A stretch of DNA of 64,000 nucleotides, taken from positions 62,001-126,000 of the forward strand of contig NZ_JANIPJ010000018.1 in NCBI RefSeq assembly GCF_024623455.1, given 5' to 3'. The stretch's first letter is position 1; every line of letters starts with the position of its first letter. Made by a program: the position numbers and the translations under genes. A model generated the notes under the pieces. It was not told the DNA's origin. It saw only the letters and a program-made list of their open reading frames with translations, and ran no database searches. Positions 7,635 through 15,821 of the stretch are shown here, piece by piece. This DNA comes from Paenibacillus soyae (GTDB lineage: Bacteria > Bacillota > Bacilli > Paenibacillales > Paenibacillaceae).

Positions 7635-8759
7635 ATGACTGTCACGCTAGTAAACCCGGATGCCCGCATGAAGCTGAACAACCGGCTGGACGCCCTATTC
7701 TTGAAGCAATCGCGGGCGAAGCGCGGAGGCGTCCCCCGCGGGCAAACGGCGGACCTTCAGGGCCGCGTGTTTTCCGCCAAGCTCGGCATCGACTACCGCT
7801 ACTCGTCAACGGATACTCCGATGCCCTACCATATCGCCAGCATTGGCAAAATGTTCACCGCCGTCCTCATCGGCCAGCTAATCGAAAGCGGGCAGCTGCG
7901 GCTGCAAGACCGGGCTGCGAAATATGTTCCGGCCGGCACGATGAACGGACTGTTCGTTCACAAAGGGCGTGATTATGCGAACGAGGTGACGGTCGAGCAG
8001 CTGCTGGGCCATACATCGGGCGTCGCGGATTATTTTGGAGACAAGGTGTTGACAGGCGTTCCGCTCCAGAAGATGATTATTCAACAGCAAGACCGTCATT
8101 GGACGCCGCAAGAGCTGCTTGCGATCTCGCGGGAGCAGCAGCAGGCGGTCGCCCCGCCGGGCGCCGCATTCCATTATTCCGATACCGGCTATGTGCTGCT
8201 TGGCCTGCTGATCGAACACGTTACCGGCGGTACCTTCGAAAACCGCGTTCACGAAAGCATCCTGAACCCTCTCGGCATGAACGACACCTACATGCCCCAT
8301 CGCACGAAGCCGGCTAACATGTTCTCACCTCCCATGGCCCCGGTCTGGCTGGGCGGCACCGAAATTAGCAGCTACGTCAGCCTCAGCTGCGACTGGTCCG
8401 GCGGCGGAATCGTGTCCACCACGGACGATTTGCTTCTCTTCAACCGCGCCTTAAGAGAAGGAAAGCTGCTGCAGCCTGCCACCCTGCAAGCCATGGATAC
8501 CATCCGGCATCGTTTCCGCCCCGGCCTTCACTACGGTCTAGGCATGATGGAGGTCCGATTCGAGCAATTTTTCTTCCTGCTGAGAGGTCTCCCGCGTTAT
8601 AGAGGACATATTGGCGTGCTGTCCACCCATCTGTTCTGGGAACCCGAGACGGATACGCATATCGCGCTGAACTTTGGATCGGACGGCGCCATGGTGCAAA
8701 GCTTCAAAGCATTGATCCAGATCGCAAGCGAAATAAAAAAAGCCGCAAGCAGCGGCTGA
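7635..8759 (+). CDS. Serine hydrolase of the beta-lactamase (class C/EstB) family
   Basis: The protein has 374 residues without an obvious signal peptide. The motif SIGK near residue 70 is the catalytic S-x-x-K, YSDTGYVLLG near 182 replaces the usual Y-x-N with Y-S-D, which is common in the esterase/peptidase branch, and the C-terminal RGHIG near 325 corresponds to the KTG-like box. Members act as esterases, D-amino-acid peptidases or lactamases; the substrate is not readable. A good ribosome binding site (GGGAGAG) precedes the ATG. It is transcribed alone, under the PadR operator, and ends in a strong terminator at 8786. Confidence 0.85.
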   Translation: MTVTLVNPDARMKLNNRLDALFLKQSRAKRGGVPRGQTADLQGRVFSAKLGIDYRYSSTDTPMPYHIASIGKMFTAVLIGQLIESGQLRLQDRAAKYVPAGTMNGLFVHKGRDYANEVTVEQLLGHTSGVADYFGDKVLTGVPLQKMIIQQQDRHWTPQELLAISREQQQAVAPPGAAFHYSDTGYVLLGLLIEHVTGGTFENRVHESILNPLGMNDTYMPHRTKPANMFSPPMAPVWLGGTEISSYVSLSCDWSGGGIVSTTDDLLLFNRALREGKLLQPATLQAMDTIRHRFRPGLHYGLGMMEVRFEQFFFLLRGLPRYRGHIGVLSTHLFWEPETDTHIALNFGSDGAMVQSFKALIQIASEIKKAASSG

Positions 8760-8785
8760 ATGGACGAATAACGGGTCATCACGAC

Positions 8786-8812
8786 AAATCCGCGGAAACG
8801 CGGATTTTTTTG
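8786..8812 (+). terminator. Terminator of the serine hydrolase gene
   Basis: Perfect stem AATCCGCG-GAAA-CGCGGATT followed by a run of T. Confidence 0.9.
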
Positions 8813-8866
8813 TTGTTAACAATAATTAGTTTATTTAAAACAGATAAAACATATTGTAAAACAATA
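8813..8866. promoter_or_regulatory. AT-rich promoter region with two small palindromes before the DUF2975 gene
   Basis: TTGTTAACAA at 8813-8822 and TATTGT-AAA-ACAATA at 8852-8866 share the half-site ACAATA(A). They are plausible operators for the XRE regulator encoded downstream; this is inference from position. Confidence 0.4.
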
Positions 8867-8912
8867 AACACTATGTTAGATTTAACTCACAAAACGAAGC
8901 GAGGTGTTTGGG

Positions 8913-9389
8913 ATGAAACAAGGATCAACGCTTTTCCTCAAGGGAGTTGTTGTTCTGATCGGGCTGGCTGCGCTTGCGATGTGTATATTCGGGCTGCCCG
9001 GAATCGCTAATGAAATAGCCGAGGATTATTCGATGCTGGTGTATTTGCCCCTCTTGATCGTCGTCTACGCGGCAGCCATGCCTTTCTTCATTGCTCTATA
9101 TCAGGCTTTGCTGCTGTTAGGCTATATCGATAAGAACAGAGCGTTTTCTTGGAAATCCGTAAAGGCTCTGAGAGTAATAAAATTTTGCGCAATGGCGATC
9201 AGTCTCTTGATCGCGGCAGGCATGCCGTCCTTGATGATCATGGCGCAGAAAGACGATGCGCCGGGCCTCGCGGGGCTTGGAATGGTCATTATTTTCGCTT
9301 CCGTCGTCATCGCTTTTTTCGCCGCCGTTCTAGAGAAGCTGCTGCGGAATGCCATCGCGATCAAATCCGAAAACGACTTAACGATCTGA
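8913..9389 (+). CDS. DUF2975 family membrane protein
   Basis: The ATG at 8913 is preferred over an upstream GTG because it follows GCGAGGTG at proper spacing. The product has 158 residues and four predicted membrane helices (about 8-28, 40-68, 90-112, 122-145), the usual form of DUF2975 proteins of unknown function. The gene is followed directly by a small XRE-type regulator, a pairing seen widely in Bacillota, where the regulator and membrane protein form a two-gene unit. The ribosome binding site of the regulator overlaps the stop codon of this gene, so they are probably translationally coupled. Confidence 0.85.
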   Translation: MKQGSTLFLKGVVVLIGLAALAMCIFGLPGIANEIAEDYSMLVYLPLLIVVYAAAMPFFIALYQALLLLGYIDKNRAFSWKSVKALRVIKFCAMAISLLIAAGMPSLMIMAQKDDAPGLAGLGMVIIFASVVIAFFAAVLEKLLRNAIAIKSENDLTI

Positions 9390-9399
9390 GGTGAACGAC

Positions 9400-9609
9400 A
9401 TGGCCATTATTATTAACGTTGACGTCATGCTGGCCAAGAGGAAGATGAGCGTGACGGAGCTTGCCGACAGGATCGGCATTACGATAGCGAATCTGTCCAT
9501 CTTAAAGAACGGGAAGGCCAAAGCCGTCCGGCTATCCACGCTGGAGGCGATTTGCAAAGCGCTGGATTGCCAGCCCGGGGATATTCTGGAGTTCAGGAAC
9601 GATGAATAA
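9400..9609 (+). CDS. Small XRE/Cro-C1-type DNA-binding protein
   Basis: The protein has 69 residues from the ATG at 9400, which follows the GAGGTG overlapping the preceding stop codon. Nearly the whole protein is a helix-turn-helix: VDVMLAKRKMSVTELADRIG, then IANLSILKNGK, LSTLEAICKALDCQPGDIL, as in the YozG-like group. It probably regulates the DUF2975 gene in front of it. The stop codon overlaps an alternative ATG of the next frame, but the downstream gene is better started at 9671. Confidence 0.9.
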   Translation: MAIIINVDVMLAKRKMSVTELADRIGITIANLSILKNGKAKAVRLSTLEAICKALDCQPGDILEFRNDE

Positions 9610-9670
9610 GTTAAGGACAGGGCACATGAAATCGAATGCCGGCAGGCTCGAAAGAAAGGAGGCGGCCCCG

Positions 9671-10456
9671 ATGAGAATGAAACCGGTCATGCAGCTTCTG
9701 CACTTCGGCTATCAACAAGCGATGAGCTGTATCTTTCCCGTGGCGATCTTCGGCACGTTATTCCTCTCCAGCCAAATCGATTGGCCTTTCATTCACCGTT
9801 ACGATGCCATCCTTCTTATTCTGCTCGGCGTGCAGGTTCTCATGTACCGCAGCGGACTCGAGACGCTCGACGAGATCAAAGTCATCTGCGTCTTCCACGT
9901 CATCGGTTTGCTCCTGGAAATCTATAAGGTCAAGATGGGGTCGTGGTCGTATCCGGAGCCCGGCTATACGAAGCTGCTTGGGGTGCCGCTCTATAGCGGA
10001 TTCATGTATGCGAGCGTGGCAAGCTTCATGTGCCAGGCGTGGCGCAGACTGAAGATGGATATGACCGGATGGCCGGGGCTGGCCGCCTCGGGCTTGCTTG
10101 GGGGAGCGATCTACCTCAACTTCTTCACGCACCACTTCATTCCCGACTTCCGCTGGTGGCTGACGGCGCTGGTGCTCCTCGTTTTCTGGAAAACATGGAT
10201 CATCTACCGCGTTCGGGACGCGACGTACCGCATGCCGCTGACTCTCGCCTTCCTCCTTGTCGGGTTCTTCATCTGGCTGGCCGAAAATATCGCGACGTAC
10301 TTCAATGCCTGGAAGTATCCGGATCAGCATGAGACATGGCAAATCGTCGGCTTCAGCAAAATCAGCTCCTGGTTCCTGCTCGTCATCATCAGCGTCATTA
10401 TTGTGGCTCAGCTCAAGCATGTGAAGGCAGGACGCGAACAGAAAAAGAAGGATTAG
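9671..10456 (+). CDS. DUF817 family integral membrane protein
   Basis: The start at 9671 is chosen because AAAGGAGG lies about eight bases upstream; an ATG at 9602 in the same frame overlaps the regulator gene and has no such signal. The product has 261 residues with about eight hydrophobic segments and the conserved DUF817 block around KMGSWSYPEPGYTKLLGVPL. Function unknown. It probably belongs to the same transcript as the DUF2975 and XRE genes. Its stop codon (10454-10456) overlaps the stop codon of the convergent hybrid kinase by two bases. Confidence 0.85.
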   Translation: MRMKPVMQLLHFGYQQAMSCIFPVAIFGTLFLSSQIDWPFIHRYDAILLILLGVQVLMYRSGLETLDEIKVICVFHVIGLLLEIYKVKMGSWSYPEPGYTKLLGVPLYSGFMYASVASFMCQAWRRLKMDMTGWPGLAASGLLGGAIYLNFFTHHFIPDFRWWLTALVLLVFWKTWIIYRVRDATYRMPLTLAFLLVGFFIWLAENIATYFNAWKYPDQHETWQIVGFSKISSWFLLVIISVIIVAQLKHVKAGREQKKKD

Positions 10457-12384
10457 GTTCGCCCTAATCCTTCCAAAATGGCCGATATTGCATCGATGCT
10501 GATCGGCTTGCTGACGTAAGCATCCATGCCCTCGGCTAAATATTTTTCGCAGTCGCCTTTCATGGCATGCGCCGTTACCGCCACAATACACGGCTTTTTC
10601 TTGTCCGCCAACGTTTCATGAATTCGCTTGGTCGCCTCCAAACCATCCATCCCGGGCATTTGAATATCCATAAAGATGATATCGTAGGGATAGCGCTTAA
10701 CCGCCTCCACGGCTTCTTGTCCATTTTGAACCAGAGTCGTTTTGTGACCGAGCTTCTCTATCATTTTCTTCAGCACCACTTGATTCACTTCATTGTCTTC
10801 GGCTATTAAAATTTTCAGGGATGGTTCCGTTGAGTTCTCGAAGCTGCCGTCCAGCTCAGGCCAGCTATCACAGGACTCCGAATCGCTAGATTGAACTCGG
10901 AAGCTCGCCGTGAACAAGAAGGTTGACCCGGTCTGATCCTCGGGTGCTTCATGCCAGATTTGCCCGTCCATTAATTCAACCAGCTTCTTACAGATCGCCA
11001 GGCCTAAGCCCGTCCCCTCCGTTTTCCTCGTCATAAAGTGATCGACTTGATAGAAAGGCTCAAATAATTGACTGACCTGATCCTTCGGCACGCCGATGCC
11101 CGTATCCCGAATCGCGAATTGAAGCCGTACCGTATTCATCTCTTGCGACACGGTTTCCACAACAATCGAGATGGCTCCGTTAGGCGTAAATTTAATAGCG
11201 TTGCTTAATAAATTCAGCAGTACTTGCCTTAGCTTCGTCACGTCGCCTTGAACCAAGTTCGGAACCTTAGGATCGACCGACGTCGTGATCTCCAGGTTTT
11301 TCTCAAGAGCCTTGGACATGACCAGATAAAGCGTCTCCGACAAGACGGCTCTCACATTCAATGGTTCTTCCATCAATTCAGTCTTGCCGGATTCGATTTT
11401 GGAGAAGTCCAGAATGTCGTTAATAATCGCGAGCAGCGTATCGCCGCTCTTCTTAATAATTTGCACGTATTCCATCTGCTCTTCATCCAATTTCGTCTCC
11501 AAGAGCACATCCGTCATGCCGATAACCCCGTTCATCGGCGTACGGATTTCATGACTCATCATCGCTAGAAAGTCGCTTTTGGCTTTATTCGTTTTTTCGG
11601 CGGCTTCCTTCTCGATGATCAGCTTCTTCTGTTCCGTCATGTCTTTCGCTATGATGTAGAAGCCCATCGTCTGGTTCTGGATAATGATCGGAGCCAGGGT
11701 GACCAACACCTCGACGGAATGGCCGTCCTTGTGCCGGATGAACGATATGTCCTTCTCCACTCTTTCGATATCAGCATGATGGTTTAGAGCCAATAGCAAG
11801 CGGGCCGCGTTTTTGTCGCCGATTAATTTGGATATCTGGCTGCCGATTAACTCTTCGATGAGATAGCCGGTCATCTGCTGCGCCATGCTATTGCCGTTAA
11901 TCATAACGCCGTCCAGGCCAAAAGAAATAATGGCATCGTGATTATATTTCTTAAGCGACGTATACCGTTCGATGCTTTCCTGCAGCTTCATCTCCGCCAG
12001 CTTGTTCTTCGTTACGTCGATGAACTGGCAAATATAGTACAAGGGCTTGCCGTCATTCTCGTCTCGAACTAAGGAGACATGTACGGAGGTCCACACGATA
12101 TCGCCGTCTTTGTTCAGGTATCGATTCTCTGATTCAAAGGAAGGAATGACGCCCTCCCATAATTCCGTCAGTAAACCGCTGGCGTTGCCGCCATCATCGG
12201 GATGTCGAATGTCTTCTATGGTAAAATGCATAAATTCTTCTTCCGTATAGCCGAAAATCCTGCAAACCGCCGGGTTCACATGGATCCACTTTCGATCCAG
12301 AGAGATCAAAGCGATCCCAATCGGAGCGTTGGTATAGATATGTCCGAATAAAGCTTGGGGGTCTATTGTTTCTAAGTTCTGCAT
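10453..12384 (-). CDS. PAS-PAS hybrid histidine kinase with C-terminal receiver
   Basis: The protein has 643 residues with no membrane segment, so it is cytoplasmic. Order: PAS domain (about 8-130) with a PAC block, second PAS (140-260), HisKA with phospho-acceptor His near 277 (SHEIRTPMNG), HATPase (about 390-500, motifs DTGIGVPKD and GTGLGLAICKKL), and a receiver (about 525-640) whose Asp sits in IIFMDIQMPGMDG near 572. It senses an internal signal through PAS domains. No separate response regulator or phosphotransfer protein is adjacent, so it is an orphan. It has its own ribosome binding site (AGGAGG) and no co-directional partner within an operon. Confidence 0.92.
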   Translation of the reverse strand: MQNLETIDPQALFGHIYTNAPIGIALISLDRKWIHVNPAVCRIFGYTEEEFMHFTIEDIRHPDDGGNASGLLTELWEGVIPSFESENRYLNKDGDIVWTSVHVSLVRDENDGKPLYYICQFIDVTKNKLAEMKLQESIERYTSLKKYNHDAIISFGLDGVMINGNSMAQQMTGYLIEELIGSQISKLIGDKNAARLLLALNHHADIERVEKDISFIRHKDGHSVEVLVTLAPIIIQNQTMGFYIIAKDMTEQKKLIIEKEAAEKTNKAKSDFLAMMSHEIRTPMNGVIGMTDVLLETKLDEEQMEYVQIIKKSGDTLLAIINDILDFSKIESGKTELMEEPLNVRAVLSETLYLVMSKALEKNLEITTSVDPKVPNLVQGDVTKLRQVLLNLLSNAIKFTPNGAISIVVETVSQEMNTVRLQFAIRDTGIGVPKDQVSQLFEPFYQVDHFMTRKTEGTGLGLAICKKLVELMDGQIWHEAPEDQTGSTFLFTASFRVQSSDSESCDSWPELDGSFENSTEPSLKILIAEDNEVNQVVLKKMIEKLGHKTTLVQNGQEAVEAVKRYPYDIIFMDIQMPGMDGLEATKRIHETLADKKKPCIVAVTAHAMKGDCEKYLAEGMDAYVSKPISIDAISAILEGLGRT

Positions 12385-12486
12385 CGGCGCATTCCTCCTT
12401 TTGCATTCCTGCGATAGCTACTCCTATAGTAACATATTATGAGAGCTTGTCCGTCAGGTTTAATAGAAGTCGATAATCAATCTAGC

Positions 12487-12514
12487 AAAAAAAAGAAGCA
12501 GCCGGATCGGCTGC
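12487..12514 (-). terminator. Terminator of the Gfo/Idh oxidoreductase gene
   Basis: Minus-strand stem GCAGCCG-ATC-CGGCTGC followed by TTCTTTTTTTT. Confidence 0.85.
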
Positions 12515-12527
12515 CCTCCTGTCTTGC

Positions 12528-13514
12528 TTATTCGGTTGGATAGCTCAGACCCCACTGGCGGCGGATCCGGTCCATCGTGTCCATAATGCCGACCGTCTCG
12601 TCCAGCGGGATCACGTCGTTCTCCAGCTTGCCGGAACGCAGGCAAGCCATGGCCGCCTCCGCCTCGAATTTGTAGCCGGCGAATTGGCGATCATCTTGGA
12701 TGTGCACGGCATCCTCTCCGTACACGTGAAGACTCGCTTCCTTCGCGAACAGGAAATTCGGGATACGGATGTACCCTTTGGTTCCGTACACGTAAGCGTC
12801 GTTCTGCAGGTTAAGCCGAATCGCTCCGCCCAACGCGGCCGTGCGGCCGCCCTCGTACTCGAACAGCAGCGAGAATCGCTCGTCGACGCCCGTCTCCCCG
12901 ATATGCGCACTGCTCATGATGTTTTTCGGCTGTGCGCCGTATATCATGGATGCGAACGATACGGGATAAATGCCGGCATCCAGCAGCGCGCCGCCTCCCT
13001 GCGCTTTGTTCAGCAGACGTCCCTCCGGGTTCCAGCCGGCATCGAAGCCGAAGTCCGCCTTGACCAGCTGCACGTCTCCGATGAGTCCTTGCGCGAGCCA
13101 TTCGCGCGTCTGCACGAGCGGCGGGAGGAACCGGCTCCACATCGCTTCCATGACGAACAGCTTCTTCTCGCGGGCCACCCGGGCGATCTCTTCAGCTTCC
13201 CCCGCGTTGATCGTAAACGGCTTTTCGCAAATGACCGACTTCCCTGCTTCCAGGCAAGCGAGCACCTGCTCCTTGTGCAGCGGGTGGATCGTGCCGACAT
13301 ACACAATTTCCACGTCTGCGTCATTCAAGAACTCCTCATAGCTTCCATAGGCGCGTGCGAAACCGTATTGTTCGGCGAACCGGTTCGCCTTCTCCTGCGA
13401 TCTTGCGGCAACCGCCGTCAGCTCGGCGCCCTCCGCCAGCTTCAGATCCTTCGCGAACGAACCCGAAATGCCGCCGCAGCCCATTATGCCCCATTTGATT
13501 GTTCTTTGGTCCAT
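12528..13514 (-). CDS. Gfo/Idh/MocA-type NAD(P)-dependent oxidoreductase
   Basis: The protein has 328 residues from ATG 13514; an in-frame TTG at 13544 is less likely. The N-terminal Rossmann fold has GIMGCGGISGSFA (residues about 8-20) and the family signature CEKPFTINAGEAEEI near residue 94, whose Lys is part of the active site. The C-terminal half is the alpha/beta substrate domain (GGALLDAGIYPVSFASMIYG). Such enzymes oxidise or reduce sugars and inositols; closest in style are trans-1,2-dihydrobenzene-1,2-diol/xylose-dehydrogenase-like members. No sugar operon lies directly next to it, and it has its own terminator at 12487. Confidence 0.9.
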   Translation of the reverse strand: MDQRTIKWGIMGCGGISGSFAKDLKLAEGAELTAVAARSQEKANRFAEQYGFARAYGSYEEFLNDADVEIVYVGTIHPLHKEQVLACLEAGKSVICEKPFTINAGEAEEIARVAREKKLFVMEAMWSRFLPPLVQTREWLAQGLIGDVQLVKADFGFDAGWNPEGRLLNKAQGGGALLDAGIYPVSFASMIYGAQPKNIMSSAHIGETGVDERFSLLFEYEGGRTAALGGAIRLNLQNDAYVYGTKGYIRIPNFLFAKEASLHVYGEDAVHIQDDRQFAGYKFEAEAAMACLRSGKLENDVIPLDETVGIMDTMDRIRRQWGLSYPTE

Positions 13515-13689
13515 GCTCGTCTCTGCTCCTCTCTTCTCTAGCAAACTCTTTCTTTTAATGATTCTACCATTATATGAAAGCTAATGGAAAAGCCCGCTCA
13601 AAGGGAGACGAGTTTTCCCGCAGGCTTTCCGCTCTATGCCGAAAGTTAGTAACATACATCCGCCATCTTCGGTACGCTGCCAAGCGCAC

Positions 13690-13730
13690 AAAAAAACGAT
13701 CAGACCTCCCGAATTCGGGGCCCGATCGTT
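13690..13730 (-). terminator. Terminator of the first PepSY gene
   Basis: Minus-strand stem AACGATCG...CGATCGTT-like arms with an inner CCCCGAATTCGGG hairpin, followed by TTTTTTT. Confidence 0.75.
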
Positions 13731-13764
13731 ATCCTGTTTAACTATTTATGCTGTTTAGTTCTTC

Positions 13765-14568
13765 TTAATCATCATAACCGTCATCATTATCGTCATCTTT
13801 GTCGTCATCATCGTTGTCATCGTCATCATCATCCGACCAATCATCATTCCAATCATCATCGTCGTCATCGTAATCCGTGTCCGATTCTACGATTTGGCCG
13901 GTTACCGCGTCCACCTCGACTTCGGCTCTGCCTCCGTCCAGCCTGAGCTTCACCTCATAAACCAGCCGCCCGTCGTCGCGGTCTTTCTTCACTTTGACCA
14001 CGGTGCCTCCCACATGCTCCGCGGCCAGCTTTCCTGCCGCTTCGGCGGTAATTGTTTTGCCGTTAGCCGGGTTGGACGCAGGCACGCTGGACGTCTTGCT
14101 GCCGGGTTCGCTGCTCGGCTTCGCTGTAGGAGACGGCGCGGCGCTTGCAGCTGGAGCCGTGCTGCCGGGAGCCGCGCTAGCGTTAGGCGCTGGGCTCGAG
14201 GCAGGCGACGGACTTGCGATAGCGCCTGGCCCATCGTCATCCCGGTCATCCCGATCGTCGATGCGGGAGGAGAGCGTCGCTCCGCTGTACGCATCGATGT
14301 ACACGTCGTAATCATCACGCTCTGCCGTCTCGATCTCTACCTCGTAGTAAACTCCTCGGCTGTTCCTCTCCAGCTCGACGCCCTCGACGCGGCCGGATAC
14401 GACCTTAAGCGCCGCTTCCCGCGCTTTCTCTGCGCCAATCAACGTTCCTTGCTTCGTGCCGCTCGCGGCGGAGATCTGCTTGACGGCGCTCGCACCCATC
14501 ACCCCGCCGATCAGCAACGCGACGGACAATCCGCCTACCCATGCGATTCTTTTCATCATCATCTTCAT
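13765..14568 (-). CDS. PepSY-domain protein with a poly-aspartate C-terminal tail
   Basis: The protein has 267 residues. An N-terminal hydrophobic helix (about 9-28) is a signal peptide or anchor. Two PepSY domains follow (about 40-110 and 160-235), separated by a Pro/Ser/Ala-rich linker. After residue 230 nearly every residue is Asp or Asn, ending in NDDGYDD. PepSY domains in secreted proteins are associated with peptidase inhibition or sensing; the acidic tail suggests binding of cations at the cell surface (inference). It lies downstream of a second PepSY gene and an OmpR/HAMP pair on the same strand. A motif resembling one before the second PepSY gene lies upstream (14635-14652). Confidence 0.85.
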   Translation of the reverse strand: MKMMMKRIAWVGGLSVALLIGGVMGASAVKQISAASGTKQGTLIGAEKAREAALKVVSGRVEGVELERNSRGVYYEVEIETAERDDYDVYIDAYSGATLSSRIDDRDDRDDDGPGAIASPSPASSPAPNASAAPGSTAPAASAAPSPTAKPSSEPGSKTSSVPASNPANGKTITAEAAGKLAAEHVGGTVVKVKKDRDDGRLVYEVKLRLDGGRAEVEVDAVTGQIVESDTDYDDDDDDWNDDWSDDDDDDNDDDDKDDDNDDGYDD

Positions 14569-14597
14569 TTCCCTCCTCTATTTCCTTGCCTGCTATC

Positions 14598-14652
14598 ACT
14601 ATATCCCCCTTGCATGAGAGGAAACGGAGAGCCGCATTAGAAAACGATGAGA
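14598..14652 (-). promoter_or_regulatory. Promoter of the first PepSY gene with an 11-bp-spaced direct repeat
   Basis: On the minus strand TCTCATC (14652-14646) and TCTAATG (14641-14635) are spaced 11 bp, the spacing of OmpR-type sites. A possible -10 TATAGT lies at 14603-14598. The pair resembles that at 15799-15816. Confidence 0.45.
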
Positions 14653-14774
14653 AAAGAAAAAGAGCCTTCTCAGAAAAAGAGGCCGCCGAAAAAAAGAAAA
14701 AGGCACAGCTCTCCAATGAGGAAGCTGTACCGTGTCGTTTATATAGATGGCGATGGCGAATGATTCGGCTGTGG

Positions 14775-15000
14775 CAGGCGAGAACGGTGGATGGCAAACG
14801 GAACGGAGAAGGGTAAACGGAACTGTAAAACCTTATTTCGGCTATATGAGCATTTTTTCAGCGCTAACGGAACTAGGCGCCTTTATTGGCCCGTTTCAGT
14901 GGTCATTCTGACCCAATTGATTGGAATAAGGGCGCTCAGTTCCGCTATTTCCAAAAAAGCCACATTTTTCACTGAATAAAGTCTCTCAGTTCCTTAAGCC
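14775..15000. repeat. Dispersed palindromic element, copy 1
   Basis: The element has four GGAAC-containing arms: two in one direction (ACGGAAC near 14816, GCTAACGGAAC near 14863) and two reversed (GTTCCGCTA near 14938, CAGTTCC near 14988), with shared spacers such as CTTATTTCGG, TTATTGGCCCGTTT and GGAATAAGGGCGCT. The same order occurs at 22696-22883. No credible gene is in it. The surrounding gap 14653-15079 is otherwise purine-rich, with nothing else that I recognise. Confidence 0.7.
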
Positions 15001-15079
15001 CCCATCCTCCACCGGCAAAATGAAAAAGCTCGCACTTGGGCAGCCTTCTCAGCAAAATTCTGTTCGGCAGCCGCAATCC

Positions 15080-15754
15080 CTAGTCGTCGTCATCCGAATC
15101 GTCCTCGGACGAATTCCCATCATCGTCATCATCCCATGACACCGACATGACGGCACCGGATATCGCGTTCACCTGCACGACCGCTTCCCGCCCGTCATTG
15201 GTTTCGATCTCCACGAGATAATCGCCGCCCTCCCCGCGCTCGACATTGTCCACGGTGCCTTGCACATGGCTAGAGGCCAGCTTTCCCGCCTCTTCCGCTG
15301 ATAGAAGCGACGGCTTCTGAGTAGCGGCAGGCGAAGGCGCCGGACTGGAAGGATTGGCGGTTCCCTCATTGCCGCTGCCCCCGCCGGCCGATGGAACCGG
15401 GGTCGCGGATGGAGTAAGGGACGGCTCCGGTGAAGCTTCCCCGCTAGTAGGCTGCGGCGTTTCCGGGACATCCCCCACGGCGGACAGTCGTTCGACCGAT
15501 GCAATCGAACCGCTCTCCGAATCAACGGCCAGGGCGTATAACCCCTGCTCCGTGCGCAGCTCGATTCGGTACGCCTCTCCATCCAGCATGGCGGAAGTGA
15601 TTTCGCCGGGATAGTGCTCCAGCACGGACTGCATCGCTTCCTCCTTCGATACGACCGTGCCGTTATCACGTCCTTGCCAAGTCCATAGCGCCGCGGCCAC
15701 CGCGCCGGCTGTCATGACGGCGACGAAGACGGCAGCTTTTTTGGTAATGCCCAC
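15080..15754 (-). CDS. Second PepSY-domain protein with an acidic tail
   Basis: The protein has 224 residues. A signal helix (about 7-24) is followed by a PepSY domain (32-88), a Pro/Ser/Thr-rich linker (90-150), a second PepSY domain (152-208) and a tail of Asp, Glu and Ser ending SEDDSDDDD. It is a paralogue of the protein at 13765-14568 with the same plan and a shorter tail. The ribosome binding site is AAAGGAGG. The gene stands 67 bp downstream of the HAMP kinase gene on the same strand and could be read through from it. Its own upstream repeat (15799-15816) suggests direct control by the neighbouring OmpR-type regulator. Confidence 0.85.
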   Translation of the reverse strand: MGITKKAAVFVAVMTAGAVAAALWTWQGRDNGTVVSKEEAMQSVLEHYPGEITSAMLDGEAYRIELRTEQGLYALAVDSESGSIASVERLSAVGDVPETPQPTSGEASPEPSLTPSATPVPSAGGGSGNEGTANPSSPAPSPAATQKPSLLSAEEAGKLASSHVQGTVDNVERGEGGDYLVEIETNDGREAVVQVNAISGAVMSVSWDDDDDGNSSEDDSDDDD

Positions 15755-15798
15755 CTCCGCGTCCCTCCTTTCTCAATACCTCCAGTGTAGCCGGTGAA

Positions 15799-15816
15799 GA
15801 TGAGAATACGATGAGA
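15799..15816 (-). promoter_or_regulatory. Direct repeat TCTCATC-N4-TCTCATC upstream of the second PepSY gene
   Basis: Two identical 7-bp half-sites spaced 11 bp on the minus strand, similar to those at 14635-14652. It is a candidate binding site for the OmpR-type regulator at 17216-17920. Confidence 0.5.
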
Positions 15817-15821
15817 GCCAT

